Positions 10,292 to 21,660 of a DNA stretch of 56,819 bases are shown one piece after another (the stretch's first letter is position 1; every line of letters starts with the position of its first letter). Both the position numbers and the translations under genes were made by a program. The stretch is from Symbiodinium natans (lineage: Eukaryota; Sar; Dinophyceae; Suessiales; Symbiodiniaceae), in NCBI GenBank assembly GCA_905221605.1, contig CAJNDS010000675.1, positions 35,001-91,819 on the forward strand. Direction: 5' to 3'. Under the pieces are notes generated by a model. The model worked only from the letters and a program-made list of their open reading frames with translations. It searched no databases and was not told where the DNA came from.

Positions 10292-10578
10292 TGCGGAGCT
10301 GCAACTGGTATTGTAGAAAGGAGTTAGTGTTGGGTGTTGGAAGGGCCAACGTACCCGGAAATCCTTTATGGCTCAAGATGGCCAAGAGCCGTCAGCTTTT
10401 GTTGAAAAAGTACGTACGCCTGGGGTTGGGTTTAACGGGTTGGAGTAGTCCCGTCCCTTCTCCCTTATCCTGTTCCCTTAGGGGTGGGTGTTCTTGTTTC
10501 TGGTTCGATCTGGGAAATCCATATAGGCGACTGTTGAGGGTTGGTTTCTTTCCCTGTTCCCTTTCGGTTGCCCCCGTA
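10292..10578 (+). repeat. Element A 5' LTR
   Basis: 287 bp, starting TGCGGAGCTGCAACTGG and ending GGTTGCCCCCGTA. The terminal TGCGG/CCGTA form a short imperfect inverted repeat. It matches the 3' LTR at 18860-19146 except for GGGCCAACGTACC versus GGGTCAATGTACC. It holds a spliced-leader-like sequence at 10355-10377. Confidence 0.9.
10355..10377 (+). promoter_or_regulatory. Spliced-leader-like motif in LTR A
   Basis: The site ends in TTTATGGCTCAAG. The dinoflagellate spliced leader ends in CATTTTGGCTCAAG. The match covers the last nine bases, with a CCGG start at the expected distance. It may be a relict of a trans-spliced transcript captured during reverse transcription, or an acceptor-side signal. 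The same position is conserved in both LTRs. Confidence 0.45.
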
Positions 10579-10592
10579 GGTTATGAGCCCAA
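10579..10592 (+). other. Primer-binding site, half-tRNA-iMet type
   Basis: GGTTATGAGCCCAA follows the 5' LTR immediately. Its reverse complement contains the CAT anticodon and flanking stem of initiator tRNA-Met. Drosophila copia and yeast Ty5 prime from a tRNA-iMet half cut in the anticodon loop with this kind of site. The same 14 bases occur in elements B and C. Confidence 0.8.
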
Positions 10593-10645
10593 ATTAGGTT
10601 CCCTGCGGTTGAGTGTTGTCTTAAGATCTTTGGGATCAAGAAGCA

Positions 10646-11643
10646 ATGCCTTCTCCCAAGCGATGGCTCCAACCTTCCTCGGATGGTGGACAGAATGGTG
10701 GAGCTGGAAATGGTGCAGCTGAGTCTCTGGGTAAAAGAGCGGTGTTGGAAGAGGTGATGCCCGGCGCTGAAGAACATCTGGAAGAAGCCTTGGTTGCAGA
10801 AGACCCCAATGTGGGTATGAATCCAAATGTGGATATGGTTAGCAATGCTGAAGCTGAAGGACGTGCTGTCTCTGTATCGCCAAAGCCTGGTGAAAAAAGG
10901 AACTGGGACGCGACTGGTGGTATAGATCGTGAAATGGAGGTGACTGTTTTACGCGTGTTGCAAAAACATGGGTATCAGCCGTCGACTTCGACTTCGGGCC
11001 GAATGGTAGACCAAGGGTCTCAGACCGATCTGGTTGGAGAGGTGCTGCAAGCGGCCAGGAGGCCTCTGAACAAGATTAAAGGGGATCCCTCTGCGAGTTC
11101 CCAAGGTGGTGGAAGCGGTTACGAACAGAAGGGTGCGGACAGCTTTGAAGCTGCACCAACTGCTGAATACGCCATGGGGGAGGAGGAGATCTTACAGATG
11201 GAGGCTGAAAGGTTGCGCCAGTTGTCAGAAGAAGAGGATGAGATGCGTCAAGTCTCTGAAAGGGATGGTTTTCGGAAAGATGAGCATCTGATCAAAGCGT
11301 GCGATGGGACAACGTGGGAATGGCACTTCCACGAAGATGGGAGACAATATTACTACTGCCTGGATACGCAGGAAAGCAAGTGGACGTTGCCGGTAGTAGG
11401 TGAAAAGATGAAGAGTGACGAGGTGGTTGGGTCTCCTTCGGGCAATGAGCTGGAAATGGAGGCTGCACTGGGTTCTTCGTCCTCTACTCCGACGCCTGAG
11501 TCCACGAGGGCATTCCAGGGTAGTGTAAATAGTGTAGGTGAAAAAGATTTTTCCTCTACTATCAGGGATAGCGGTCTTAGGGCTGGTGGTGACGCCCCGA
11601 CCTCGGGTTCTCCTGATGAGGAGGGGATTCCTGGAAACCGAGC
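10646..11643 (+). pseudogene. Element A polyprotein, N-terminal part (WW domain)
   Basis: The frame starts MPSPKRWLQPSSDGG and is colinear with the start of the intact element C protein up to the inversion breakpoint. A WW-type domain lies near residues 221-249, with both signature tryptophans and a YYY block (EDGRQYYYCLDTQESKW). The surrounding sequence is acidic, low complexity and probably disordered. It carries about 30 residues near the N-terminus that element C lacks. Beyond 11643 the frame runs on to 11851 but reads antisense sequence of the inverted segment, so those residues are not original protein. Confidence 0.8.
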
Positions 11644-14598
11644 AGACGATTGTTGTACCCGTACAGATGCATCGGAAGGAACTGCTTTTTCCAGTCCTCC
11701 CGGACGATATCGGACACCACCAACCAATTGCAGAATTTTGCATGCTGTCACTTTGTTGATCCCTTTATCAACCAAATCTTCCACAAAGATGAACTCTTGC
11801 AGGTCCGACACGTTGGTCACACCAAGTGTAATCATCACCTCACTTACATGAGGGGTATACACCCAAAGGTGTTCGTTGCGAGCCATCCAATTTTCAATTG
11901 GCTCCTCTGGATTTTGAAGCCGAGTACCAGTGGACTGCGCCACCGAATTCTTTTGTTCATCTTCTTCTGCTTCATCCAGGATCCCTTTTTCACCTTCTTT
12001 TTGTGACACATTGGTCATTTGCAGCGCTTTTGGTGCCGAGGATGATGAAGATTCAGCTCCCCCACTCGCAGGTGGCTGAAAAGTGCTCCTGTCCGAAATC
12101 TCCCATCCTCTCTCTTTTTCAAACCGGACCTGATTGGCCACCTGTACCAGGTGTTTCAGGTTAGTCAGCCGCTCATCAGACATCTCGTCGTGGGAGTACT
12201 TGCAGAAATTTGACCCTTTCCGGCAACGTCCTCTGATGTAATAATCGAAACAGCAATGGTGGAACCCCGCGTCCCTTAGTGCCTTCCTGGAAGCATTGTC
12301 CCAAGATTTGCCGGGCTCCCAAGTCCCTTCCAATGCTATGTCATCGTTGTGAAGATACCTGCATGTAGTCCCATATTTACAACCACCTTGATTGTAATAC
12401 AGACACAGCCGACCTTTTGGCTCACCCGACGTAGGTTCACCCTTTGATGCACCTTTACCAAAGTTGTACTTGGCCCGGAAGGCTAAATCCTCCCGCTCCT
12501 GCTGTGCCTCATCCACTGCGCCTTCCTCTGTGGGAGGGTCACCAATGTTCCCATCCTCATCACCAGCTTCTTGGCTGTTCTTTGGCTCAGTTGATCCTTC
12601 TCCTGGCCAACCTTCACCATAACGACGATGCTCATAGGGACATCCATCACCATTGCGACACCTTCCCCGATTGAAGAACTTGCACAGCTTGCTGTATCCA
12701 GGTGACACAGTCTGTGGAGTCATGTGAGCCTTTTTGTACTGGTCAGGATCCATGTAGGCTTCCATTGGCCTACCCTCCCTTTTACTCATGGATTGCACTG
12801 CACCATCAAGCTCCTGCAAAAATCGCTTGGTGTCCAACCAAAGCGCGTTCCAAAGCTCATCTTCCCCTTGACTCAGCACCATTGCCACCGCTTCACCCAC
12901 AACTGGTCGAGTAAATCTCCTTTTTCTGCATGCCAGTTCGAAGAGCGCGTTGTGGTACTGTTTTCGGGGAAAAGTGGATATCTTTCCCAAACCTGTGCTT
13001 TCCGTACCATCAGGTTCCCAACCATCACTTTGCAAGATGCCATAGGCGCGCCGAGCTTCCGCGTTCAGGAATGATTGATCTGCAACACACTCCTGTAGAT
13101 CTTCCATTGGGCGACCCAACAGCATCCCAGTGATTTTGCCCACATAGGCCTGATCTTCGTTTCCATCCTCAAGAAGAGCTTTATAGATCTTTTCTCCATA
13201 AAGTTGCCTTTCCTCTTTTTCTTCTGAGGATAACTCTTGATCAGCAACCTTTTCATCGGATTGCTCTTCCTCCCGTTTCCAGTCCCATTGACTGTTGGAA
13301 TCTTGGTACCATTGACCAGCATACCATGAATCTGTCCACCACGTACTCCAGCCGCTGGGTTTCCATTTACGCAGCGTCGAAGAAGAGTCCTCCTCGTCCT
13401 CTTCCAAAACCAGAAAGGTGTCCAAGATTATGGTACCATCATCTTCCACTCGCTTCACTGTTCCATTGACAGTATCACCAAATTTGAACTGATATGCGTT
13501 GTTCCCTTCTGCAGGAATCAACACATTCACATCACCATGGTCCAAAAAAGCTCCATACCCATTGATGCAGCGCACTAGACCCATGATCTCATCTCCCTCT
13601 TGGTAGCAATGTTCCCCAGGTGATTCCAAGGCTCCCGCTCGGGGCACTTTCTTTGCATGCTCTTCAGAAACCATCTCTGTATCATCGGCTCCTGGCACAT
13701 CCTTTGTTTCCACCTTTGGGTCACACTGCTCGTCCGGCTCCTGCACGAGTCCCACAAGATCATCCATCTTGTGCTCCAGGGGCTCAGGACCTTCCTTTTT
13801 TCCAGCCAATGGCCTTGCCTCATCTGCTGCAGTTCGCTCGGTGTCGACTTCCGGCGAGCTTCCAGACGGCAATACTTCTCCCTTCATGGGAGTGGACCCA
13901 TCATTGGAGTCTTTTGTCACACCTTCTGCAGCAGGCAAATTTTCTTCCACTGCAGGGCGATTTAATTGCTCATCCACGGCAGGTACATTTTCTTCCACCG
14001 CAGGCTCCTTTGGTTCCATGGTTTCCAAAGGAGAATTGCCACCATCATTGACCACAGCTGCCTCATCGGCTCCGGTGTAGCCCTTGCCATTTCGTTCCTC
14101 GCGGCTAACTTCAGGTTGCACCAGTGCGTCCACCTGTGAACCTCCATCATCAGCTGCTGCGGAGACCTGCGCCCCATTGTTGCAGTCGCCCGTGGAACGT
14201 GACACCATATGCACCTCAACCCGTGCCTCTTTCGCACTCCAGGTACTATCTGGCGCATTGACCCGCGCATCATTGGCGCTCCAGGCCTCATCTTTCAGAT
14301 CTTCCGTGTCTCCAGCTATTCCAGAAGCTTCTTTTTCCCATTGAATGGCAGGATTCTTGGCACCAAACGAAGAGACCTCCTCAGTCGTAACACACAACTT
14401 TTTCCCTCCGTCTTCCGAATCTCCAGGACCACCTTCCTGAACGACAGGTACCACATCCACCACTCGCTCTTCTGCAGCCGACACAGTTCCGATCTCCACA
14501 TTGGGCATTTTTTCTTCTGGACCCACCGATTCCACCGCTGCCACACCCTCAGAAAGCGCTTCCATTTTCTTCCCGATCCAGATGTTGAGCTCCAGCGA
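11644..14598 (-). pseudogene. Element A polyprotein, inverted middle segment (S1, CCCH x3, SAM-like)
   Basis: This 2955-bp block is the reverse complement of the part of element C at about 39903-42848. Read on the minus strand it stays open from 14598 to the left breakpoint. It encodes an acidic repeat-rich region, an S1-type RNA-binding domain (about 13610 to 13400, core GYGAFLDHGDVNVLIPAEG), three CCCH zinc fingers (about 12690-12630, 12410-12350 and 12260-12190, starting LCKFFNRGRC, LCLYYNQGGC and CCFDYYIRGRC) and a SAM-like helical segment (about 11850-11720). The 6-bp direct repeat CGAGCA flanks it at 11639-11644 and 14596-14601. Inside element A it points against the element's own transcript and can only be antisense unless it has its own promoter. 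Confidence 0.85.
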
Positions 14599-17500
14599 GC
14601 AAGGAAACTGGAAGAGAGGCGGTGCGAACCCTCACTCAGGTGCGTGAAGCTGAAGGCTCCGGTGCAAAAACAATGCCGAGAGGCTCCTATCGGGAGCTTT
14701 TTGATAAGGTCAGGTGCCGTGATGCTTGGACGCTTGCGCAGAGGTCTCCGCTGTGCGTACAGAAGCTGCAGTTGGTGGGAGTTGGAACGCCGCCGGTGAA
14801 CCCGCCAACAAAAAAATATCGGTCAAGATCAAACCCTGTAAGAAGGGGAAGGCCCTTGCTGGATAAAAAACAGGTGCGACAGGTGCCACGCTCTCGTTCA
14901 CAACGACGAGTGCAACCGGCGGAAGTGGTGGAAAAGCCAAAGCCACTGGAACTGAAGCCTCGTGGTGGGTTGTCGTATCGGTTCAGCAGAGCGTGGGCAG
15001 ATGTGGTGGATGATGATGATCAGGCGGAGGCTTTGGTCTCTTATGCCGCTTCCTCAAGCGATTCAAGCGAGGAGGAGACCAATGCCGCGCAACGTATGAG
15101 GGAAATCTTTTTGCAAGAAAGGGATGCACAGAGAACTGCGATTCGTGGCAATGTTCCGCTGGGTGGTTCTTCAGGCCCCAATGACGGGCAGAAAAAATCG
15201 GTTCACCTTGGCGAAGGGCGCGACAAAGCGTCGCGGGGGGAGACCCGCCAAGAAGTGACTTTACAAGTTTTTTCGCTACCACAACCTTCTCGTCGAACTG
15301 AACAGTCTCAAAAAAGAGCAAGGGATGGCTCAGTTATAGTTGGTTCGCTGGCGGTGGGCTCCACGGATGAGGTTTTACCTGGGCAAGGTGTTGCTGGACA
15401 GGTGAATGTATCTGAAAGCGCTCAAGTTCTTCCTGGGCAAGAAGTGGCTGGACAGGAGACGGCGCTGGAAGGAGCAGTGCAAATTTCTGGCGAGGAGACT
15501 GACCAAAAAGAAGGAGAAGGGTGGAGCAATGAACTCCGTGGTGATGGTGCGAAGACATTGGATGTTCGTCCGGTGAAGAAGGATCCTCAGCAATTGCTGG
15601 TTAAAGGCCTTCTGACTCGGATTTATTGGAAGGTTGCTGTTGGCAAGTTGCCTGTGGGGCAAAGAGACTGCCAGAAGGGGTCCAATAAGATGGATCGAAA
15701 TTTGGTTATTAGCGTGTCATCCGAGGGTGCAAGCGAACAGGATGAGAACCTGGCACTGGAGGACGATGCTGATCAGTCAATGGGTGATGGTGCGATGGTG
15801 GTTATGGTGTATGATCCAGGAACGCTGATTCAGTCGCCAACAACTGATTGGGTTATGCGTCGCGGTCTGACCGATCGTTCCGTCTGGCCAGCAATAGCGG
15901 CTATGGCACAGAGGATATGTGCTGAAATGGTTCAAGTGGATGAAATGAATGCCCAGCTAGGGACTGGAGCACTCCTTTTTCAAAGGAGAGATCAAGGATA
16001 CTATGGTGATTTGCATCATTCGTTCCATGACAATCCGTGCTTGCCGGCGGTGGGAAATTATCCTCTTTCGGTGATGGGTGCATTGCTATCTCCTGGTCTG
16101 GAAGGGGAGTTCAAAAATACTGATAAGTTTGGAACTGCTATGGAGGCAATTGCCTATGATTGGAGTCGCAGTCCAGGCATGGAAGTTCACATTGAACTTA
16201 TGGCGAGGGTAGCCAAATTGGTTCATCCGTTCCTTACCCTCGGAGCCCAAGGGTCAGTGATGGTTTCGGAATTTCTCTGGCAGCGCGGGAGGGCCCAGTT
16301 GATGGAGTTTCTTCAGGCGGCGACTTGCGCTGATCAATTGGAGGTTCTCTGGAAAAGGATGGACGACGATGCTGATGAAGAAGTGGATCCTTCGACAGCG
16401 GTGCTGGAAGTTCTTGGACAGGAGGTTGCGGTACTTGATCAAGGGAACAATGAATCCCTTATCCCCATTGAAGATGCTGGAGGTGAGACAATTGGTGACA
16501 CTGGAAGGGACGGCAAAGCGCCAGAAGTTTCTCCGGAAGAGGAGACATCAAGTGGGTCATCAAGACTGGCGGACACAAGGATTTTCTTGTGGTCAGTGTA
16601 CTCCCGCGTTGCTTCCAATTTCTCTACGCAGGACCGCACTACTGGTAAGATCTTTGACAGCACAAAAGGGTATCCTGGTGAAGGACCAAACAATGGTGAC
16701 GATCCTTCCTCTAAGAGGAACTTACCCTGGATCTCGGAAGACTACCTCGACGAAGTGGTGTCAAAAAAGATGGAAAGGTCTTCAGATATGGATGGGTTGG
16801 ATGGGTTTGTTCCGGGAAGTGAGGGACCGTTGGAAAAGGTAGAGGTGGAGAATGTTACTGCCTCTAGAATTCTTATGGCTCTTTGGAAGAAGGGATATAG
16901 AGCTGGGTATAGGAGGTTGTGTCGTTTGAACGCATCTGGATGCAAGGTTGGAGCAATGAAACGTCCAACCAAAAGGGTGCAGAAGATCGGCGCTAGAAAG
17001 GCCTTCATGAAGATGTTCAATGTTTTTGGATCGTCTCAGCATGGCTCAGGAGCTGCCGGAAAACCAAACATGAAGGTGGTAGGACCAAGGCCAGGTTTTC
17101 CAGCTGTACTCCAAGCATCAAATACTGATAGCACCTTGGGTGAAGGGAGCAGTTCTCAGGTACATGGCAATGTTCATGTAGAGCAGAATCGCCCTATGGA
17201 CCGGTACGAGGCAGAGCGCTTGGAGAAGAGGAAGAAAGGCTTCTGCTATTGGTTCAGCAAGGGAAAAGATCGCTGCAAATTTGGTGAAAACTGCAAATTC
17301 ATCCATTCAGAAGATGATGTGGTGCTGCATTCGTATTGCATGGTGCAAATACTATGTGGCGGGGAGAGACTGTTTCGCTGGAAAGGAGTGTGCGTTCTCG
17401 CACGATGCAACTGGTGTGAGGTGCATCCAGTTTGCTCAGTCTGGGAAGTGTCGATATGGTGACAGGTGTGTCTTCGAGCATGGTGATCCGCTGGAAGAAC

Positions 17501-18486
17501 AGAGGCCAAGGTCTCCAAGGACGCCCCCAAGGGATGGTCCAAGGAGAAGTTCTGGTGCAAAAGGTGGAGAAAAGGAGATTTCTCCTGAACAGTTCGATGA
17601 TGGTGAGGAGGATTTTATGGGTTATGACGATGATACCAAAATGACGGAACTGTTGATGGAGGCGATTTCACTTCTGTCCGATGGCAAGCCAGATTTGGCT
17701 CGAGCAGAGGCGGACCCATTGTTCAAACTCCTGAAGTTCAATGGAGATACTGACCAGATGGATAGAGAATGGGTTTCGTGGACCACTGGTATGCTGTCCG
17801 TGCTGGACCTTCACGAAGTAGTGAAGTCGTATGACGTTTCGCTCGCAGAGGTGGAAGAATGGGTCAATGACCTGAGGATATGGTTCGAGCGTGCCAACGT
17901 GGGAGAAGAGAAAGATCCCAAAAGGGGGAAAAAGAGGTCCCTAGAAAGGGAGTCCAGCAAGGATATTCCTGCCGAAAAGGAGGTGGTTGAGACTTCGGAG
18001 ACGGAGGTTGCCGTTGAGGAAGAGATGAAAAAGGTCAAAAAGAAGAGGAAAGCTGCAGTTATCGAAGATCCTTATACTCTCTTGGTTCCAAAGCCGAAGA
18101 AGATGCCGGCGAACATTGAGAGGGGTGGATCATCATCCAATGCGGTGGTTTCTGCAGGGGAAAAAGCCTCGAAAATGCGCACAAAGTCAAACGTCGGTGG
18201 AAAGACGAAGAAGAAGGAGAAAAGTCAGAGTCCCAAAAAGGAAGAGGTGGTAATGGTGCAAGGTCCTGAGGAAAAGGATCGTCCATCTGATGTGGATGCA
18301 CCAGCGTCTACCACTGTGAATGCAGAGCTGGGTCAATCTTGCCAAGCGATTGAGGACGCAAAGAGAGAAGGATTGGTATCCTCAATACAAAGGTGCGTGC
18401 AGGATCCTGTTCTTACAGTTTCGGACCTGGAGTATATTCTGCTGCAACTTCACCTCAGAATTGCCAGCAATCGGAAAAAGAAGTGA
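14599..18486 (+). pseudogene. Element A polyprotein, C-terminal part, frameshifted (CCCH x3)
   Basis: Resumes forward colinearity with element C. It carries a basic region, a large globular segment without a recognised family (about 15590-17040, including DWVMRRGLTDRSVWPAIA), and a CCCH finger at about 17242-17310 (CYWFSKGKDRC...C...H). A 4-nt insertion (CATG) near 17338-17343 then shifts the frame. The open frame continues to 17462 as nonsense, while the true reading resumes in another frame through two more CCCH fingers (about 17341-17475) and a Lys/Glu-rich tail ending at the stop at 18484-18486. Together with the inversion this makes the copy incapable of full-length protein. Confidence 0.82.
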
Positions 18487-18859
18487 TTGGATGGTATGGA
18501 TGAAGGGATGGTTTTTCTCTTTCTGGAGACAGGTGCGCTGGAACAGCCAATGTGCTGCCAATGTGGTGGTTACTATTAAGGGTATGGAAATCCCTGATAG
18601 TAGAAGTCAGTAGTTTTTCGCGTAGCGAAGACCACGGTTTGTGGTGAAGAAGGCCGAAGAGTCTTCAATGATAAAGAGGATCATGGTGGAAAAAAGATTC
18701 TCTGTGGTTAGTGGGTTTAGCCAATGTGCTATAATTTCGTCCTGGATGACGTAAAACCATATTGTGCATTTCAAGCAGCTGGCTGCTGCCTTAATGGCAG
18801 TTTTTGGCCAAAAGATCTGCACCTCCAATGTGTCCTAGGAAATCCTAGGACAGGGGGAG
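18487..18859 (+). other. Element A 3' untranslated region and polypurine tract
   Basis: No open frame of note. It contains a hairpin (TTCGCGTAGCGAA), a TGCC...GGCA inverted repeat, two copies of the palindrome TCCTAGGA separated by AA at 18833-18850, and then CAGGGGGAG (18851-18859), the likely polypurine tract abutting the 3' LTR. The same order is conserved in element C. Confidence 0.7.
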
Positions 18860-19146
18860 TGCGGAGCTGCAACTGGTATTGTAGAAAGGAGTTAGTGTTG
18901 GGTGTTGGAAGGGTCAATGTACCCGGAAATCCTTTATGGCTCAAGATGGCCAAGAGCCGTCAGCTTTTGTTGAAAAAGTACGTACGCCTGGGGTTGGGTT
19001 TAACGGGTTGGAGTAGTCCCGTCCCTTCTCCCTTATCCTGTTCCCTTAGGGGTGGGTGTTCTTGTTTCTGGTTCGATCTGGGAAATCCATATAGGCGACT
19101 GTTGAGGGTTGGTTTCTTTCCCTGTTCCCTTTCGGTTGCCCCCGTA
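18860..19146 (+). repeat. Element A 3' LTR
   Basis: 287 bp, nearly identical to the 5' LTR. It is followed by the target duplication CCCTA and then a short CCCTAAA array. Confidence 0.9.
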
Positions 19147-19200
19147 CCCTAAACCCTAAACCCTATACTCTATACCCTAGCCCTAAACCCCAAACCCTAA
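19147..19200 (-). repeat. Telomere-like array right of element A
   Basis: CCCTAAACCCTAAACCC continues the register of the array left of element A, so the element split one array. It is decayed beyond about 19175. Confidence 0.85.
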
Positions 19201-19252
19201 AAGTGGGTAGAGAAGGCTGGACGTGAAGCCCTGCAGGTGGCCCAGACCGTTC

Positions 19253-19309
19253 TAGGGTTTAGGGTTTAGGGTTTAGGGTTTAGGGTTTAGGGTTTAGGGT
19301 TTAGGGCTC
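19253..19309 (+). repeat. Telomere-like array (TTTAGGG), 8 units
   Basis: Perfect units, opposite in orientation to the array at 19147. Confidence 0.9.
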
Positions 19310-19406
19310 AGCAGTTCTGAGCATGACGAGTCTAGTCCAGCCATTCTCTCGACCAACACCCACCCGCCCAAAGAACCCCACCACATCCGAACATATTTAA
19401 AAAAAT

Positions 19407-19523
19407 CGCCACTTTGTTACGGAGTGTCCCCCTTCAATAAGAAAAAAGGCACTTTGTTAAGGAGCGTTTCCCCTTCAAAAAAAGGCGCCACTTTGTTACG
19501 GAGCGTTTCCCCTGGTTCAAAAA
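19407..19523 (+). repeat. Tandem repeat, three units of about 38-40 bp
   Basis: Each unit contains CACTTTGTTACGGAGCGTTT followed by CCCCTTCAA and an A-rich run. The units start near 19407, 19449 and 19485. Non-coding. Confidence 0.75.
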
Positions 19524-19699
19524 CCATCGGAAAAGAGGGTTTAGGGTTTAGGGCTAGGGTTTAGGGTTGAGGGATCCACTCCTTCTACCCTAAGCCCAAA
19601 ACCGAAGTTCTCTCTGCGGACAGGCACCGCATGGGAGGGCGGCGTGCCCGGGCCTTGAAAGACTCGAAGCAGCTCTTGATCAGCCTCAGGGCTTAGAGT

Positions 19700-19814
19700 C
19701 CAGGACCGGGAGTAGGCCCTTTTTTCCCTTTATTTTGGGGTTGGGGTTCCCTTATAATCCCCTTAAAACGAAAAAGGGCGCCCTTTTTCTTCCTAGGTTA
19801 CTCCCGGGTCTAGG
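19700..19814 (+). repeat. MITE-like element, family M4 copy 2
   Basis: The ends CAGGACCGGGAGTAGGCCC and GTTACTCCCGGGTCTAGG form inverted repeats. The interior GGTTCCCTTATAATCCCC and AAAAGGGCGCCC match the copy at 5181-5307. Confidence 0.65.
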
Positions 19815-20379
19815 AGTGTTAGGTCACGCTGGAGGGTTGTACACTTGAGGGTGCTTCAAATTCTTGCCATAGCTGGGTACCACTTTACATGTTTAAGGGT
19901 ACTTACACCCTATAAGGAATACACATTTAGTACTTAAACCCTATAAGGAATACACATGTAGATTTTACTCTTATCCCAACCATGAACTAGAAATTTGGCA
20001 AGTCAAGCCGACCCCCCCCCCCCTGCTTAAACCCACTTAAACCAAGGGCAGCTTCGTAGGTTTTCCATGAGGGGGGCCCTGAACCCTGAGCCGCGAAACC
20101 CTAAACCCTACACCCCAACTAAACCGGAAACCCTGAAACCCTAAAAACCTTGGTTTCCCATCCAAGAACATTGGCTTCAGGCGTCTGTTGGCTTCATGGT
20201 TTGAAGGGTTTAGGCTGGCACTTTGGTGGATACTCCTGCGCCTTCCGCTCTTCACTATTGCTTAGCAACCCGCAGAATCTTGGGGTAGTTACGTGGTCCC
20301 TTAGTATGGGCTTTATGGGGACCTCGCATATACCCTATACAACCCAAGGGTCGCATACTTCATAACCCGTTAGAGGACC

Positions 20380-20465
20380 ATGTTAAGAAACGCAGACAAA
20401 AACCACCCTATATTACCCTCATAAGGAAGAATTGTTTGTTTTTTTGTGCTCTTAAGCAAAGAGTT
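20380..20465 (+). repeat. MITE-like element, family M1 copy 4, degenerate
   Basis: Has the core CCTATATTACCCTCATAAGGA and right end GCTCTTAAGCAAAGAGTT of family M1. The left end is eroded. Confidence 0.55.
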
Positions 20466-20685
20466 GAATTCAGCTTCCTGTTCCATGAGTCTAAGCCCCA
20501 AACTCCCTAGAAAACTTGGTGGCCCAGTGGTACCCTTTTGCCCTTGTACTTTGGTTCTAGGCTCCCTTATCAAGCAACCAACCCCAGACCCTATAAACCC
20601 TACATAGACACTTTGTGTAATATCGCTACTGGGGCTAGCAAGAAGAGGACTTTCAACTCGCAAGGAACCCTAGACACCCCATTGT

Positions 20686-20812
20686 TACTACTGTTTGCTT
20701 AAGAACCCACCCTCCCACCCCAAAAGAAAAAAGAAAAAAGTTAGTAATCCCTATATTGCCCTTATAAGGAAGAACATTTTCAATTTTTTTGGGTTTCTGA
20801 AGCAAGTCGTAG
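20686..20812 (+). repeat. MITE-like element, family M1 copy 5
   Basis: The left end ACTACTGTTTGCTTAAGAACC and right end TTTCTGAAGCAAGTCGTAG are inverted repeats. The core CCCTTATAAGGAAGAACATT is shared with copies 1, 6 and 7. Confidence 0.75.
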
Positions 20813-20871
20813 GTTAAGCTGAAGGTGGAAGTTGGTGCTGTCCTTCTCGCCGGGGCCCCAGCTGCCAAGTA

Positions 20872-20940
20872 GGGTTTAGGGTTTAGGGTGTAGGGTTTAG
20901 GGTTTAGGGTTTAGGGTTTAGGGTTTAGGGTTTAGGGTTT
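20872..20940 (+). repeat. Telomere-like array (TTTAGGG), about 10 units
   Basis: Ends directly before the M3 element at 20946. Confidence 0.9.
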
Positions 20941-20945
20941 GGCGT

Positions 20946-21043
20946 GGGATGTTCCCCCTTTTACTAACAGTCCTGAAGAGGGATTATAGTACCCCCCCTG
21001 CTATGACCCCTAGCAAGGACTCTTCGTATAAGGGGAACATCCC
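20946..21043 (+). repeat. MITE-like element, family M3, intact copy
   Basis: 98 bp with inverted ends GGGATGTTCCCCCTTTTAC and CGTATAAGGGGAACATCCC. It serves as the uninterrupted reference for the copies at 1134-1186 and 50157-50316. Confidence 0.75.
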
Positions 21044-21173
21044 AAGGTTTGGGGTTCAAGGCTTATAACCCTAAACTCTAAACCCTAAACCCTAAACCCT
21101 AAACCCAGGGAAAGCCTTCGGCCCTAGCCAAAGACGCCGAAACCGAAACCGGCCCTTCGGCCAACCCAGCCCT

Positions 21174-21243
21174 TAGGGTTTAGGGTTTAGCTTTATTTAG
21201 GGTTATTTCGGGTTATTTAGGGTTATTTAGGGTTTAGGGTTTT
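21174..21243 (+). repeat. Telomere-like array with TTATTTAGGG variants
   Basis: Units alternate between TTTAGGG and a 10-nt form TTATTTAGGG, a variant not seen at length elsewhere in the window. Confidence 0.75.
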
Positions 21244-21660
21244 TCCTCAACCCGAAAACCCCGGAGGGCTGGAGGTCTGGAGGGAGACCATCGTTTCATT
21301 AGAGCTGGTCCAGAACCTCAGCTTTGCGAGCCTGATAAGCGTTATAGACCGCAATTCTTGCAATCATAGTGGGCCCAAGAAGTGAAGCCCTAAACCCGAA
21401 ACCCTAAACCCCGGGGGGCAATGCCCTGGCTGCATGACCATGACTCGTTGTGTCCGAAGACGGGGCTTGGACAGGAAGATGCCTTGGCGAGTGTGTGAAG
21501 TACATGGTGACGTTTTAGACGTCTGCAAAAATCAGACGTTCCAAACAGCTTGTGGACAATTTGGCTTTGCAGTTCTTCAAGGGGGCGCTATAGGGAGTTT
21601 CAAGAGGGCTTAGGGTTGAAGGTGTATGAGTTTACGACCGGAGGATGGGTTGAAGGGCTC

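Larger units (their letters stand above)
10292..19146 (+). mobile_element. Element A: non-autonomous LTR retrotransposon, rearranged
   Basis: An 8.86-kb element bounded by two 287-bp LTRs (ends TG...TA) that differ at only about two positions, so it is young. It is flanked by a 5-bp duplication CCCTA (10287-10291 and 19147-19151) and inserted in a CCCTAAA array whose register continues across the insertion. The internal region starts with a half-tRNA-iMet primer-binding site and ends with a polypurine tract. No protease, integrase, reverse transcriptase or RNase H is present in any frame. It carries the same giant zinc-finger coding region as element C, but a 2.95-kb middle segment (11644-14598) is inverted and a 4-nt insertion breaks the frame near 17340. 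It therefore depends on other elements for movement, and its protein is broken. Confidence 0.88.

Noticed and set aside
10579-10592. tRNA gene remnant
   Set aside because: Only the anticodon-region match is present, directly after an LTR in three elements. A primer-binding site explains it.
11640-11851. C-terminal extension of the plus-strand frame starting at 10646
   Set aside because: These codons read through the inversion breakpoint into reverse-complemented sequence. They have no counterpart in element C.
11353-14565. A 1070-codon minus-strand gene
   Set aside because: It is the inverted middle of the element A polyprotein (11644-14598). The part from 11643 to 11353 is antisense of the WW region and not genuine protein.
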